Positions 44,634-53,865 of a stretch of DNA of 64,000 nt are shown here, piece after piece. Under the pieces are notes generated by a model. It was not told the DNA's origin. It made no database searches and saw only the letters and a program-made list of their open reading frames with translations. The position numbers and the translations under genes are program-made. The stretch is from Ruegeria sp. Alg231-54 (lineage in GTDB: Bacteria; Pseudomonadota; Alphaproteobacteria; Rhodobacterales; Rhodobacteraceae), in the NCBI RefSeq assembly GCF_900143525.1, contig NZ_FREZ01000003.1, positions 310,001 to 374,000 of the forward strand, read 5' to 3'. The number at the start of each line of letters is the position of its first letter. Positions within the stretch are counted from its first letter, which is position 1.

Positions 44634-45815
44634 TCAGGCAACTTGCCTTGTTTGCAGCGCCGAGAATGTTTCGGTCAGTTGTTGTTCGGTCCAGCCTTCA
44701 GACACAGCACGTCGCAAAATATAGGCCTGACTTTCCGGTGCGTTGCCGCCGACCGGTGGGTCCGTATCCAGATTGGTCGGGAACGGGTATCCCTCTGCCG
44801 TGGCCGCGATGGCTGCATCCAGTTCGGCCCCTTTCATCTGTCCGCGTTGTTTCAACGCAATAAGCGAAGGAAACACCGCCTCAGACATGGACCGCCGGTC
44901 AACGGTTTCCATCGCGCGACCGAAAGCGGAGGAGATTTGCAACAGGTTCGCCATCCGGTCGATATCCGCACTGCGATTTTCACCAGCCGCATGGAACAGT
45001 GCCGGGTTGAAGAACACTGCATCGCCCTTGTCCAGCGCCAGTTGGATGTAGCTGTCTTCGAAATACTCGCGATGACCCTCGTCATGAAACGCCAGATAGC
45101 CCGGCGGATAAAGCTGCGAGAACGGCAGCAGCTTGGTTGGCCCGCTTTCGACCGGCATGTCGCAATGGGCAATAGCCCCCTGCAATGTCAGTGATGCCGT
45201 CACAAGATGTGCGTGCACTGGATAGCGCGCAGCACTTTCTGCGCTCTGGAATCCAAGATGGTAATCCCTATGCGCCTGCTGCGCTTTACCACCCGGTCGC
45301 ACCTGATTGATCTGTGCCGTGACCTGATAGTTTGGCCCCAACCACGCCTCGCAGGCTGCAGCAACAGCCGTGTTCCCGAAATAAAGGGCAAAACCCTCGG
45401 GGTCGCGCAGACATTGCTTTTGGAGGGCGTTCCAGATCCGATCATTGGCCCCGGACGCCGCAAAGTGGTCGCCCTCTCCCGCGCCGCTTTGTCTTTCGTC
45501 AACTATGATCTGGCGAAAGACATCGGTTGCGCGGTCAATCACGGACGTATCGGCGAACGCACGTTTCAGAACGATTACGCCCGACGATTTGTCCAACACA
45601 TGGCCCCACTCAGCCAGCAGAGCCTTGCGCTTACCTACGTTTTCCAGCGCAGGGCGCAATTCGTCCATGTAATAGACTGGAACGTTCTTTTCGATCGTGG
45701 CGGCGTACGGGGCGACATCGGCTGTAAGGTTCTGCGAGGTCAACACCTTGAATTCATCCAGATCACAGGATTCCCGGTCGAAATAGCCGACAAAACCTAG
45801 CTGCTGATCTACCAT
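44634..45815 (-). CDS. phytanoyl-CoA dioxygenase (PhyH) family oxygenase in the inositol operon
   Basis: A 393-residue Fe(II)/2-oxoglutarate-type oxygenase. The N-terminal ~80 residues are extra to the core; the core has His182 and Asp184 in AHRDYHLGF, His275 in FNPALFHAAGEN, and Arg287 placed to bind 2-oxoglutarate. It sits between iolE and iolB on the same strand. No oxygenase step is part of the known myo-inositol route, so it may feed the pathway from a modified inositol or related compound. The function is inferred from context only. Confidence 0.82.
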   Translation of the reverse strand: MVDQQLGFVGYFDRESCDLDEFKVLTSQNLTADVAPYAATIEKNVPVYYMDELRPALENVGKRKALLAEWGHVLDKSSGVIVLKRAFADTSVIDRATDVFRQIIVDERQSGAGEGDHFAASGANDRIWNALQKQCLRDPEGFALYFGNTAVAAACEAWLGPNYQVTAQINQVRPGGKAQQAHRDYHLGFQSAESAARYPVHAHLVTASLTLQGAIAHCDMPVESGPTKLLPFSQLYPPGYLAFHDEGHREYFEDSYIQLALDKGDAVFFNPALFHAAGENRSADIDRMANLLQISSAFGRAMETVDRRSMSEAVFPSLIALKQRGQMKGAELDAAIAATAEGYPFPTNLDTDPPVGGNAPESQAYILRRAVSEGWTEQQLTETFSALQTRQVA

Positions 45816-45865
45816 GAGAGTTCTCCTTTTTCATGGCTTAGGTGTTAACCCCGTAGGGAGCGTTG

Positions 45866-46765
45866 TTACGCCTGGACCTCCAATCCTGCCTGTCCACAGA
45901 CGTCGAGAATTTGCTCGTAGCCTTTCTTGGAATATTCGTATGGCGGTGCCTTGGCCGGGTCCTGTTCGGCCTCGACAACGATCCATCCGTTGTAATCCAA
46001 GGTTTTGAGGGCATTCGCCACGGCTTGAAAGTCGATACATCCGTCACCTGGCACGGTGAATGCTCCAGCGACGACCGCATCGAGAAAGCTGCGATCATTC
46101 TCCTTTACGTCCTGCACCACAGCCGGGCGGATATCTTTGAAATGCACGTGATGCACACGGTCGCCCCAGCGTTTGAGGGTCGCCATCACATCGCCGCCGC
46201 CAAACAACAAGTGTCCAGTGTCAAAGCACAGGTTCACCTCCGTGCCCGAACCTTCCATCAACCAGTTCACGTCATCTTCGGTCTCGATGATGGTACCCAT
46301 GTGATGGTGATAGGCCATCGGCATCCCCTGATCGGCCATCCACTTGGCCAGCTCGGTGATCTTGGCGGCATAGGCTAACACTTCGTCTTTAGATAGCTTG
46401 GACCGGTTGTTCACCGGCGTACCAGCCTGACCCTGCACGGTGTTCGAGCATTCCGCATAGACGATACACGGACTGTTCAGGGCCACGAATTGTTCAACTT
46501 GTTCCCGCACAGCCTCACGTTCCGCCTCGAAATCGTTGACCAGTGACGCACCCGAGCACCACCCGCCACAGAGCGCGATGTCCTTGCCTTCCAGATAGGC
46601 ACGCAACCCTTCGGTATCGCTGGGCATCCGCTGACCACGCTCCACACCGGTGTATCCGATCTCGCGCGCCTCTTTCAGCGCCTGTTCCATCGTGTACGCC
46701 GCCGTCAGGTCCGGCAGGTCATCATTCTGCCAGGCGATCGGAGAAATCCCGATTTTCACGCTCAT
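45866..46765 (-). CDS. iolE: myo-inosose-2 dehydratase
   Basis: A 299-residue TIM-barrel protein of the sugar phosphate isomerase/epimerase family. 'KIGISPIAWQNDDLP' at the start, 'GYTGVERGQRMP', 'MAYHHHMGTIIETEDD' (metal His), 'LCFDTGHLLFGGGD' and 'VHFKDIRPAV' are IolE features. It dehydrates scyllo-inosose, the product of inositol dehydrogenase. It overlaps the end of iolD by 4 bases. Confidence 0.93.
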   Translation of the reverse strand: MSVKIGISPIAWQNDDLPDLTAAYTMEQALKEAREIGYTGVERGQRMPSDTEGLRAYLEGKDIALCGGWCSGASLVNDFEAEREAVREQVEQFVALNSPCIVYAECSNTVQGQAGTPVNNRSKLSKDEVLAYAAKITELAKWMADQGMPMAYHHHMGTIIETEDDVNWLMEGSGTEVNLCFDTGHLLFGGGDVMATLKRWGDRVHHVHFKDIRPAVVQDVKENDRSFLDAVVAGAFTVPGDGCIDFQAVANALKTLDYNGWIVVEAEQDPAKAPPYEYSKKGYEQILDVCGQAGLEVQA

Positions 46766-48594
46766 TTCGTGTTTCTTTCCTTGATCGCCAGCTCATAGGC
46801 CGCGCGTTTTTCGTTCACTTCGGGGCGGATGCTGACTTCCGGAACCGCCACTTCCCACCAAGTGCCGCCGTATTCGGTCGAGGGGTACGGATCGGTGTCG
46901 ATAACCACCACATAAGGCCCTTTGATATCGCCACGCTTGTCAAGCGCGTCTTCCAGTTCCGCAATCGAGCTGACCTTGACCGAGGTCGCGCCCATTGCCG
47001 CGGCGTGGGCCGCGAAATCGATGGCCGAGGGGTTCTCGTGCACAGCATGATCCAGCAGATTGTTAAACTCGGCTCCACCTGTGCCCATCTGCAGACGGTT
47101 GATACAGCCAAAGCCGCGATTGTCGGTAATGACCACGGTGAACGAGATGCCCATCATCGCAGCCGAAGCCATTTCCGAGTTCGCCATCATATAGGTGCCA
47201 TCGCCGGTAAAGCAGATCACATCTCGATCCGGTTGCGCCATCTTGATGCCCATCGCACCGGCAATCTCATACCCCATGCAACTGAAACCATATTCCATGT
47301 GATAGGCACCCGGGCGCGGCGCTTTCCACAGCTTGTGCAGTTCTCCGGGCATGGTGCCCGCCGCGCACATGACAACAGTATCGTTGTTCGAGGCTCGCTG
47401 AACCGCACCAACCACCTGCATATCGGTCGGCAGCGCATTGCCGTCGCCGGGGGCATCCGTCAACTTGTCAACCTTGCCATACCAATCACCCTTAAGTGTA
47501 TCTGCCACAGGATCGGCACGGTATCCTTGCAAAGCCGAACCCAGCTCCTCAAGCCCAACGCGCGCATCTGACTGCAGGGGCATCGCGCCGTGCTTTTCAG
47601 AATCATAGGCAGCGGTATTCAGGCAAATCATTTCGCGCTGTGGGTTCGAAAACAGACCCCACGAGCCGGTCGTGAAATCCTGCAGGCGAGAGCCAACCGC
47701 CAATACCAGATCAGCCTCAGCGCAGACCGAGTTTGCCGGTTCGCCACCGGTCACGCCCACGGGTCCAAGGTTCAGTGGATGATCCCATGCCAGCGCGGAC
47801 TTGCCTGCTTGTGTCTCGGTGATCGGGATATTGTGCGTTTCCACGAAACTCTGCAGTGCGTTCGTAGCGCCAGAGTAGTGAACGCCGCCACCCGCCACGA
47901 TAACCGGGCGCTTTGCCGCTTTGATGGCAGCGACGGCGCGGGACAGTTCACCTTCGTCAGGGCGAATACGACGTTGATACCAGACGCGGGGCTCAAAGAA
48001 GCTTGCAGGATAGTCGTAGGCCTCGGCCTGAACATCCTGACAGAAGGCCAGTGTTGCCGGTCCGCAGTCGGCCGGGTCCGTCATCGTGCGGAAAGCCCTT
48101 GGGAGTGCGGTTAGCAGATGCTCCGGCCTTGAGATGCGGTCGAAGTAACGGCTGACAGGTTTGAAACAGTCGTTCGCGCTGACCGTTCCGTCCCCAAAGC
48201 TCTCGATCTGCTGCAACACAGGATCAGGACCGCGCGTCGCGAAGATATCCCCGGGGATGATCAACACCGGCAACCGGTTCACATGTGCCAAGGCGGCGGC
48301 TGTCACCATGTTGGTCGCGCCCGGCCCAATGGACGAGGTCACTGCCATCGCGCGCGTGCGCCGCATCTGCTTCGCATACGCGATAGCACAATGCGCCATC
48401 GTCTGTTCGTTATGGCCGCGATAGGTCGGCAGGCTGTCTTTCACAGCATGCAGCGCCTCGCCCAGGCCAGCCACGTTGCCGTGGCCGAAAATAGCCCAGA
48501 CGCCTGCGATAAACGGTTCTCCGGCCTCATTCATCTGCGCGCCCAGATAGCGAACCAGAGCTTGCGCTGCGGTCAGTCTGATAGTTTTGCCCAT
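46762..48594 (-). CDS. iolD: 3D-(3,5/4)-trihydroxycyclohexane-1,2-dione acylhydrolase
   Basis: A 610-residue thiamine-diphosphate enzyme. The N-terminal pyrimidine-binding domain starts 'TIRLTAAQALVRYLGAQ' with 'AIFGHGNVAGLGEAL'; the C-terminal domain holds the ThDP motif 'CFTGDGTYMMANSEMASA'. IolD hydrolyses the ring dione to 5-deoxyglucuronate. ATG at 48594 has AAAGGG upstream. It lies 81 bases after the ABC ATPase gene and is followed by iolE. Confidence 0.94.
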   Translation of the reverse strand: MGKTIRLTAAQALVRYLGAQMNEAGEPFIAGVWAIFGHGNVAGLGEALHAVKDSLPTYRGHNEQTMAHCAIAYAKQMRRTRAMAVTSSIGPGATNMVTAAALAHVNRLPVLIIPGDIFATRGPDPVLQQIESFGDGTVSANDCFKPVSRYFDRISRPEHLLTALPRAFRTMTDPADCGPATLAFCQDVQAEAYDYPASFFEPRVWYQRRIRPDEGELSRAVAAIKAAKRPVIVAGGGVHYSGATNALQSFVETHNIPITETQAGKSALAWDHPLNLGPVGVTGGEPANSVCAEADLVLAVGSRLQDFTTGSWGLFSNPQREMICLNTAAYDSEKHGAMPLQSDARVGLEELGSALQGYRADPVADTLKGDWYGKVDKLTDAPGDGNALPTDMQVVGAVQRASNNDTVVMCAAGTMPGELHKLWKAPRPGAYHMEYGFSCMGYEIAGAMGIKMAQPDRDVICFTGDGTYMMANSEMASAAMMGISFTVVITDNRGFGCINRLQMGTGGAEFNNLLDHAVHENPSAIDFAAHAAAMGATSVKVSSIAELEDALDKRGDIKGPYVVVIDTDPYPSTEYGGTWWEVAVPEVSIRPEVNEKRAAYELAIKERNTK

Positions 48595-48675
48595 ATTGAT
48601 CCCTTTCAACTCAAGGCCACCCGGCCAGTCCGTTGAATACCAGTTTTTCGAAAGCTGGGTCTGCGCGGGACCGCG

Positions 48676-49494
48676 TCAGACCGTTCCGCCCAAAGACCCT
48701 TCCAGCTGGGCCAATTCCTGACCACCTGCCATCAGGTCCTGTAGTTCTTCGGGCGAAATCTCACCCCGTTTGGCGGTGCCCAGAGTTTTACCCCGGTTCA
48801 ACACCGTAAACCTATCACCGACGGCCAGCGCATGACGAACATTGTGGCTGATGAACACCACACCCACACCCTGACTGCGCACTTTGTCGATGGTCGCCAA
48901 AACGTTCGAAGTCTGGCGCACGCCAAGAGCCGATGTAGGTTCGTCCAAAATCAAGATTTTCGCGCCAAAATGCACGGCGCGTGCAATCGCAACCGTCTGA
49001 CGCTCACCACCTGACAACGTACCCACAGCCTGATCGGGACCACGCAGGTTGATGCCCATTTTGCGCATCTCTTCCATGGTGATTTCGTCGGCCAACTTCT
49101 TGTCGAAAAAGCTGATCCCCGCGACCTTGCGAGTGGGTTCATTGCCCATGAAGAAGTTGCGGCTAACGCTCATCAGCGGGATCATAGCCAGATGTTGGTG
49201 CACCGTTGCGATCCCGGCTTCGATGGCATCACGCGGGTCCTCAAAATGCATAGGTTTGTCTTCAAAGATGATCTCGCCAGCTGTCGGCTTATGGACCCCG
49301 GACATAGTCTTGATGAAGGTCGATTTACCCGCGCCATTGTCACCCAGAAGGCAGTGACACTCACCCGGTTTCAGATCAAAGCTGACCCCGGCCAGAGCGA
49401 TCACAGAGCCAAAGTGCTTTTCAATGTCGATCATCCGGATGATCGGATCCTGACCCTGCACATCACCGTGATGGAAATTGGTATCTTCGGTCAT
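48676..49494 (-). CDS. sugar ABC transporter, ATP-binding protein (inositol uptake)
   Basis: A 272-residue single-domain ABC ATPase of the sugar (CUT2) type. Walker A is GDNGAGKST, the signature is LSGGERQTVAIARA and Walker B is ILILDEPTSALG. CUT2 ATPases usually have two domains (about 500 residues); the one-domain form is frequent in alphaproteobacterial inositol and fructose systems. It powers the permease encoded 1 base upstream. Confidence 0.88.
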   Translation of the reverse strand: MTEDTNFHHGDVQGQDPIIRMIDIEKHFGSVIALAGVSFDLKPGECHCLLGDNGAGKSTFIKTMSGVHKPTAGEIIFEDKPMHFEDPRDAIEAGIATVHQHLAMIPLMSVSRNFFMGNEPTRKVAGISFFDKKLADEITMEEMRKMGINLRGPDQAVGTLSGGERQTVAIARAVHFGAKILILDEPTSALGVRQTSNVLATIDKVRSQGVGVVFISHNVRHALAVGDRFTVLNRGKTLGTAKRGEISPEELQDLMAGGQELAQLEGSLGGTV

Positions 49495-49495
49495 C

Positions 49496-50620
49496 TCAGC
49501 GTTCTCCTGTGATGATGCGACGGATGTAGGTATTCAGGATCACGGCACCCAACAGGATCATGCCCAGAAACACCCGGAACAGAGAGCTTTCGACCCCGGC
49601 AAAGAACAGCCCCTGCTGCACCACACCAAAGATCAGGGCACCAAGTGCCGCCCCAATGACGGAGCCATATCCGCCGGTCAGCAGCGCACCGCCAATGACC
49701 ACGGCGATGATTGCTTCGAATTCCTTCAACAACCCGCGATCCGCACCAGCGGAACCGAATTCCATCACCTGACAGGTCGCAAAAACTGTCGCGCAGAATG
49801 CGGTAAACATGAACATCAGAACTTTGACCCTGTTGACCGGAACACCCGAGTTTCGGGCAGCCTCAGCGTCACCGCCAGAGGCGAAAATCCAATTGCCGAA
49901 TTTTGTTTTGGTCAGAAGCACATGGCCGAAGATGATAAGCACGATGGCCCAAATGATCAGCATGGGGATCCCATCAACCACCGGCTGACCCTCGCGCGTA
50001 CCGCGTTCGAAAGTTTCTATTATGCCGTTATCGCCCAACCAGGCGAAAAAGCCCTGCCCAATCTTGCCGCCAAACACCGATGCCAACCAGTCACCTTCGG
50101 CCACATCCCGGATGCCACCAATGATGGTTTTCCGCTCGATGGTTTGCGGCAGGAAAATGGTAAAGCCACGCAGGATGAACAGGAAGGCCAGCGTCACGAT
50201 AAAGCTGGGCAATCCGGTGCGCACGACGATAAAGCCGTTCAGCGCCCCAATTGAGACGCAAAGTACAAAGGTCACCATGATGGCAATCCAAACCGGCCAG
50301 CTAAGAGTGACCGAGAAAATTGCGATCATCATGCCCGCGAATCCGATCATTGAGCCGACGGAAAGGTCAAACTCACCCGCGATCATAAGCAAACAGGCTC
50401 CAACAGCGATGATCATGAACTGCGCGGAGACCACGGACCAGTTCATCACGCCCTGACTGGTGAACATGCCGCTGTCAAAAGCAAACAGCAGGAAAAACGT
50501 GAATACCGCGACTGTGCCGACCATTCCGCCCAATTCAGGGCGTATCAGGGCCTGGCGTAGAGGTGATATCTCTTTTACCCGCTCGTCACCACCGACTGCG
50601 GATTGCGCTGACTCAGCCAT
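49496..50620 (-). CDS. sugar ABC transporter, permease (inositol uptake)
   Basis: A 374-residue, ~10-helix permease of the CUT2 (RbsC-like) family, with 'GEFDLSVGSMIGFAGM' and 'GFIVVRTGLPSFIVTLAFLFILRG' in the conserved core and 'GGALLTGGYGSVIGAALGALIFG' near the end. The cytoplasmic N-terminus is about 45 residues. It would form the channel for inositol. The preceding binding-protein gene is separated from it by 81 bases with a hairpin. Confidence 0.9.
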   Translation of the reverse strand: MAESAQSAVGGDERVKEISPLRQALIRPELGGMVGTVAVFTFFLLFAFDSGMFTSQGVMNWSVVSAQFMIIAVGACLLMIAGEFDLSVGSMIGFAGMMIAIFSVTLSWPVWIAIMVTFVLCVSIGALNGFIVVRTGLPSFIVTLAFLFILRGFTIFLPQTIERKTIIGGIRDVAEGDWLASVFGGKIGQGFFAWLGDNGIIETFERGTREGQPVVDGIPMLIIWAIVLIIFGHVLLTKTKFGNWIFASGGDAEAARNSGVPVNRVKVLMFMFTAFCATVFATCQVMEFGSAGADRGLLKEFEAIIAVVIGGALLTGGYGSVIGAALGALIFGVVQQGLFFAGVESSLFRVFLGMILLGAVILNTYIRRIITGER

Positions 50621-50662
50621 TGTTGCCTCCTTGGCGCGTTCGTCTGAATGCTTGCATCAGGT

Positions 50663-50691
50663 GGTGCGGACACACGTCATGCGTCCGCACC
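50663..50691. terminator. hairpin between the sugar-binding-protein gene and the permease gene
   Basis: GGTGCGGAC pairs perfectly with GTCCGCACC around an 11-base loop, 10 bases after the binding-protein stop. It has no T-tract on the minus strand, so it probably stabilises the upstream message or partly attenuates. Confidence 0.65.
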
Positions 50692-50701
50692 GTTTTGAAG
50701 A

Positions 50702-51643
50702 TCAGCGGTATTCGCCCGCGAACTCTTCGATCTTTTCCAACCCGTCAGCGGTCACGAAACCGGGACCAGAGTTGATGTTGTTGCCCGGCAGCACGCCGTA
50801 ACGGTGGTAGTTCGTCATCACGACAACTGGCAGGTAGGCTTGCAGGAAGGGCTGCTGGTCAATGCCCCACTGGATCACACCACTTTTGATGCCTTTGACG
50901 ATTTCACCACCCAGATCAAAGGTGCCGAAGTAGATGTCACCTGCCATACCATTTTCTTCCAGCGCCAGAATGGTTGGGTCAGCCGAAACCGGGCCAAGCG
51001 TCAGAACGGCGTCAGTGTCGGGGTTTGCTGACAAGTAGGCCAGAACGCGGTTCTTGATCTCGGCCGGATCCTGTCCTGCGTCGATCATCTGCTCGCCCAG
51101 TTCGATGCCCAGACCGTCTGCAAAGCCCTGGCAGCGTTCTTGGCTGGATGGCTGCACGATATAGTGGTTTACGCACAGGAACGAGCTGATGCCATCGCCT
51201 TTGGCGCGCTGGCCAGCGGCCAATCCAGCGTCATATTCCGGCTGGCCGACATACATCAGCGCACCAACTTCGCGCGCCTTTTCCGGCGTGCCAGTGTTCA
51301 TGATGATGACGTCGATACCGGAATCCACGGCGGCTTTGATCGGACCTTCCAGAATGTCCGGGTCGGCCAGCGTAGTGATGATACCATTGGGTCCCGAAGC
51401 GGCGGCTTGATCGATGATCCGCGCCATGTCGGCAAGGTCGCCGGTGGGCGGGTTGCGATATTCAACCTCGACACCCATCTGATCGCCCGCCAGGGCAATA
51501 CCGTTCTTGATGGTGTTCCACCAGCTGTCGCTGTCCGGAGCATGGCTGACCAGAATATACTTCTCGCCTTCTGCCGCAACGCCTGTGGCGCCGGCAAATG
51601 CGACTGCGCTGGCCATCAGCACACCTTTTACGATTTTTTTCAT
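50702..51643 (-). CDS. sugar ABC transporter, substrate-binding protein (inositol uptake)
   Basis: A 313-residue periplasmic-binding-protein (RbsB-like, PBP1 fold) with signal peptide 1-24 (VAFAGATGVAA). 'ILVSHAPDSDSWWNTIKNG' and 'VEYRNPPTGDLADMARIIDQAAASGPNGIITT' patterns are typical of inositol-type binding proteins. ATG at 51643 lies 7 bases after GGAGG; the ATG two codons upstream is too close to it. The LacI-type operator at 51768 is about 125 bases upstream, so this is the first gene of a long operon to iolB. Confidence 0.9.
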   Translation of the reverse strand: MKKIVKGVLMASAVAFAGATGVAAEGEKYILVSHAPDSDSWWNTIKNGIALAGDQMGVEVEYRNPPTGDLADMARIIDQAAASGPNGIITTLADPDILEGPIKAAVDSGIDVIIMNTGTPEKAREVGALMYVGQPEYDAGLAAGQRAKGDGISSFLCVNHYIVQPSSQERCQGFADGLGIELGEQMIDAGQDPAEIKNRVLAYLSANPDTDAVLTLGPVSADPTILALEENGMAGDIYFGTFDLGGEIVKGIKSGVIQWGIDQQPFLQAYLPVVVMTNYHRYGVLPGNNINSGPGFVTADGLEKIEEFAGEYR

Positions 51644-51767
51644 TTCCATTCCTCCCAATAGAAAATTCAATCTTGGTGCCGGGTCTGCCCGGCCATTCGG
51701 CTAAACCGAATCTCGTCTGCTCCGATCGGTGATCGGGCTTCCTTCAGTTTCCGGATATCCGATCATT

Positions 51768-51783
51768 TTGCAACCGGTTTCAA
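51768..51783. promoter_or_regulatory. LacI-type operator, copy 3 (upstream of the uptake operon)
   Basis: TTGCAACCGGTTTCAA matches copy 2 at 15 of 16 positions. It overlaps the last codons of iolG and lies ~125 bases upstream of the binding-protein gene, in the promoter region of the ABC transporter-iolDEB operon. Confidence 0.75.
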
Positions 51784-52778
51784 AAAACTTCCTCCATCGC
51801 AACCGGCCTTCCGGACTTTGCCGAGCGCGTTGCAGCTTCGGCCATCGCCAACGCCGCGACACCATCCTCAAGTGTTACCGGCACGTCCGAGCCGGACTGA
51901 ATGGCGCGCGTAAACGCATCCCATTCGGCGCGGTAAGCGGCCATGTAGCGTTCAAGAAAGAAATATGTTGGCTTCGCTCCGGTCACGCCGTCAGCCGTTG
52001 ATTTAACAACCGAATTCTCAAGGACATTATGCGCTTGCAAAAGGCCCCTTGAGCCCAGCAGTTCGACCCGTTGATCATACCCGTATGCTGCCCGCCGCGA
52101 GTTCTTGATAACAGCGAGGCTACCATCCGGATAAGTCATTGTTACCACAGCCGTATCTACGTCACCGGCCTGCCCTATTTCCGGATCGACGATCGAGGTT
52201 CCCACGGCTGAAATGGTGACAGGAATTTGCCCCGTCAGGTAGTTGGCCATGTCAAAATCATGGATCATCATGTCCCGGAACAACCCGCCCGATACCTTGA
52301 CATAACTCACCGGAGGCGGCGCCGGATCAAACGACGTTATGCACAACAACTCAGCTTTCCCGACCTCGCCACCATCATAGGTGGTTTTCAGCGCCTGGAA
52401 ATTTGGGTCGAAGCGACGGTTGAAACCAAGCATGACCGGTTGACTAGTCGCGCCCGCGGCTTTTTGGCAAATTTTTGCTCGCTCAAGGTCCAGATCTACG
52501 GGTTTTTCGCACAGGACTGCTTTGCCGGCCTGCGTTGCCGCTTCGATCAAGTCGGAATGCGTATCTGTAGGCGTTGCGATCAGAACCGCATCAATCGTTG
52601 AATCACCGATAATCTCGTCAGAGCTTTGCACCCTGGCGCCGTACTCAGCAGCCAGACCGACAGCGGCATCATTCACCGCGTCTGAAATAGCCGTCAATTC
52701 GGTTTTGGGGTGTGCCGAAATCGCTTCCGCATGCACGCGACCAATACGTCCGGCCCCCAGCAATCCGATCTTCAACAT
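51780..52778 (-). CDS. iolG: inositol 2-dehydrogenase
   Basis: A 332-residue Gfo/Idh dehydrogenase. 'LKIGLLGAGRIGRVHAEAI' (Rossmann), 'AVLCEKPVDLDL' (catalytic Lys), 'GFNRRFDPNFQALK', and 'FRDMMIHDFDMANYL' (catalytic Asp and His) are those of IolG rather than of the two other Gfo/Idh proteins in the locus. It oxidises myo-inositol to scyllo-inosose. ATG at 52778 has GGGGG 5-6 bases upstream. A LacI-type operator lies 43 bases upstream. Confidence 0.9.
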   Translation of the reverse strand: MLKIGLLGAGRIGRVHAEAISAHPKTELTAISDAVNDAAVGLAAEYGARVQSSDEIIGDSTIDAVLIATPTDTHSDLIEAATQAGKAVLCEKPVDLDLERAKICQKAAGATSQPVMLGFNRRFDPNFQALKTTYDGGEVGKAELLCITSFDPAPPPVSYVKVSGGLFRDMMIHDFDMANYLTGQIPVTISAVGTSIVDPEIGQAGDVDTAVVTMTYPDGSLAVIKNSRRAAYGYDQRVELLGSRGLLQAHNVLENSVVKSTADGVTGAKPTYFFLERYMAAYRAEWDAFTRAIQSGSDVPVTLEDGVAALAMAEAATRSAKSGRPVAMEEVF

Positions 52779-52820
52779 ACGGTCCCCCGAATCAATTCTC
52801 AGGTGACACAATCAATATTT

Positions 52821-52836
52821 TTGCAACCGGTTGCAA
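52821..52836. promoter_or_regulatory. LacI-type operator, copy 4 (upstream of iolG)
   Basis: TTGCAACCGGTTGCAA, identical to copy 2, 43 bases before the iolG start and 19 bases after the stop of the LysR gene. Confidence 0.85.
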
Positions 52837-52854
52837 GAATTAATTTCGACGGCC

Positions 52855-53757
52855 CTATTCTGCTTTGAAAGGCTCAAGGCTGTCTCGGAACTGCTCGATG
52901 AATTCCAGCGTCACTAGTGAAGGTTGTTTCAAAATCGGGCGAACAAGCGAGAGAGTATGCGGCAAGAATGGCTTGAACGGTCGATAGCTTAATCCGTGCG
53001 CTGCGTATTGGACGGCGTCCAGTTCGCTCACGACGGAAACGCCAACGCCTTTCACGGCCAATTCACATGCCGCCGTGAACTGCCTGACTTCAATATGGGA
53101 ATTCAATTCCACATTGGCACTTTGAAATGCTTTTGAGAGCCGTCCGAAAAAGTCGCTGTCGCGTCGTGTGTGGATAATTTTGCTATTCACGAGGTCCGCC
53201 GGTGTGACCTCAGAGAGGTTTTCCAATTCACTTCCAGTGGGGAACACACAAACCGTCCGGACCTCGATATCCCAGCTTTCAACGGCGGGATGACCGTTAA
53301 AGCTGTCGGTGATCCCGAAATCATACTGCTCGCCGATCATCCATTCAAGAATGCGCTCAGGTCTGTCAGGTTCGATCGTCAGGGTGACGCCGGGCCGATC
53401 CTTCAAGAATCTGGCGACAACATCGGGCAAATGGCTGGTGGCGAACCCGGGCAGGCATGCAACACGGATGTGCCCTGCTTTGCGCTGTGTGATGTCCTGG
53501 CTGACGTCAGAGATTTGCCTCATCAGTTCCAGAACACGCTCGACGCTGGGCAAAAGATACCGAACCTCCTGCGTTGGCACCAACCGGCCTTCGCGGCGAT
53601 CGAAAAGCTGAAACCCAAGTGACTTTTCAAGATCCGAAAGCAACCTGCTGACGGCTGGCTGGCTCACCCCCAGGTCGGTCGCTGCCGCCGTGACAGAGCC
53701 GTTGGTGGTGACAGCCATAAGGGCTTCTAACTGCCGGACCCTAAGAATTTGACTCAT
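52855..53757 (-). CDS. LysR-family transcriptional regulator (of the ugp operon)
   Basis: A 300-residue LysR-type regulator. Helix-turn-helix at about 4-62 ('VRQLEALMAVTTNGSVTAAATDLGVSQPAVSRLLSDLEKSLG' region), effector domain at about 90-295. It is divergent from ugpB; the palindrome at 53787-53801 lies 30 bases upstream of its start and fits a LysR site. It probably controls the glycerol-3-phosphate/glycerophosphodiester uptake genes and itself. ATG at 53757 is chosen over a GTG-type start four codons upstream. Confidence 0.88.
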   Translation of the reverse strand: MSQILRVRQLEALMAVTTNGSVTAAATDLGVSQPAVSRLLSDLEKSLGFQLFDRREGRLVPTQEVRYLLPSVERVLELMRQISDVSQDITQRKAGHIRVACLPGFATSHLPDVVARFLKDRPGVTLTIEPDRPERILEWMIGEQYDFGITDSFNGHPAVESWDIEVRTVCVFPTGSELENLSEVTPADLVNSKIIHTRRDSDFFGRLSKAFQSANVELNSHIEVRQFTAACELAVKGVGVSVVSELDAVQYAAHGLSYRPFKPFLPHTLSLVRPILKQPSLVTLEFIEQFRDSLEPFKAE

Positions 53758-53786
53758 TACCGATCCCAATCTGCCGCCCCCGCCTC

Positions 53787-53801
53787 ATAACATTATGTTA
53801 T
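53787..53801. promoter_or_regulatory. LysR-type palindrome
   Basis: ATAACATTATGTTAT, a perfect palindrome around one central base containing the T-N11-A pattern of LysR-type regulators. It is located between the divergent LysR and ugpB genes. Confidence 0.65.
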
Positions 53802-53836
53802 TTTTTTATCCAGTAAATTGGGCTTGAATTATATTT

Positions 53837-53865
53837 CTGTAACGTTAACGTCGTGAAATCGTCAT
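53837..53865 (+). promoter_or_regulatory. possible Pho box upstream of ugpB
   Basis: Three 7-base units spaced by 4 bases (11-base period), CTGTAAC, ACGTCGT and TCGTCAT, resemble the CTGTCAT direct repeats bound by PhoB, with 4-5 of 7 matches each. Phosphate starvation control of ugp genes is well known in other bacteria. The match is imperfect. Confidence 0.4.

Noticed and set aside
46543..47571. Plus-strand frame over iolE and iolD
   Set aside because: His/Arg-rich antisense frame opposite two well-supported enzymes.
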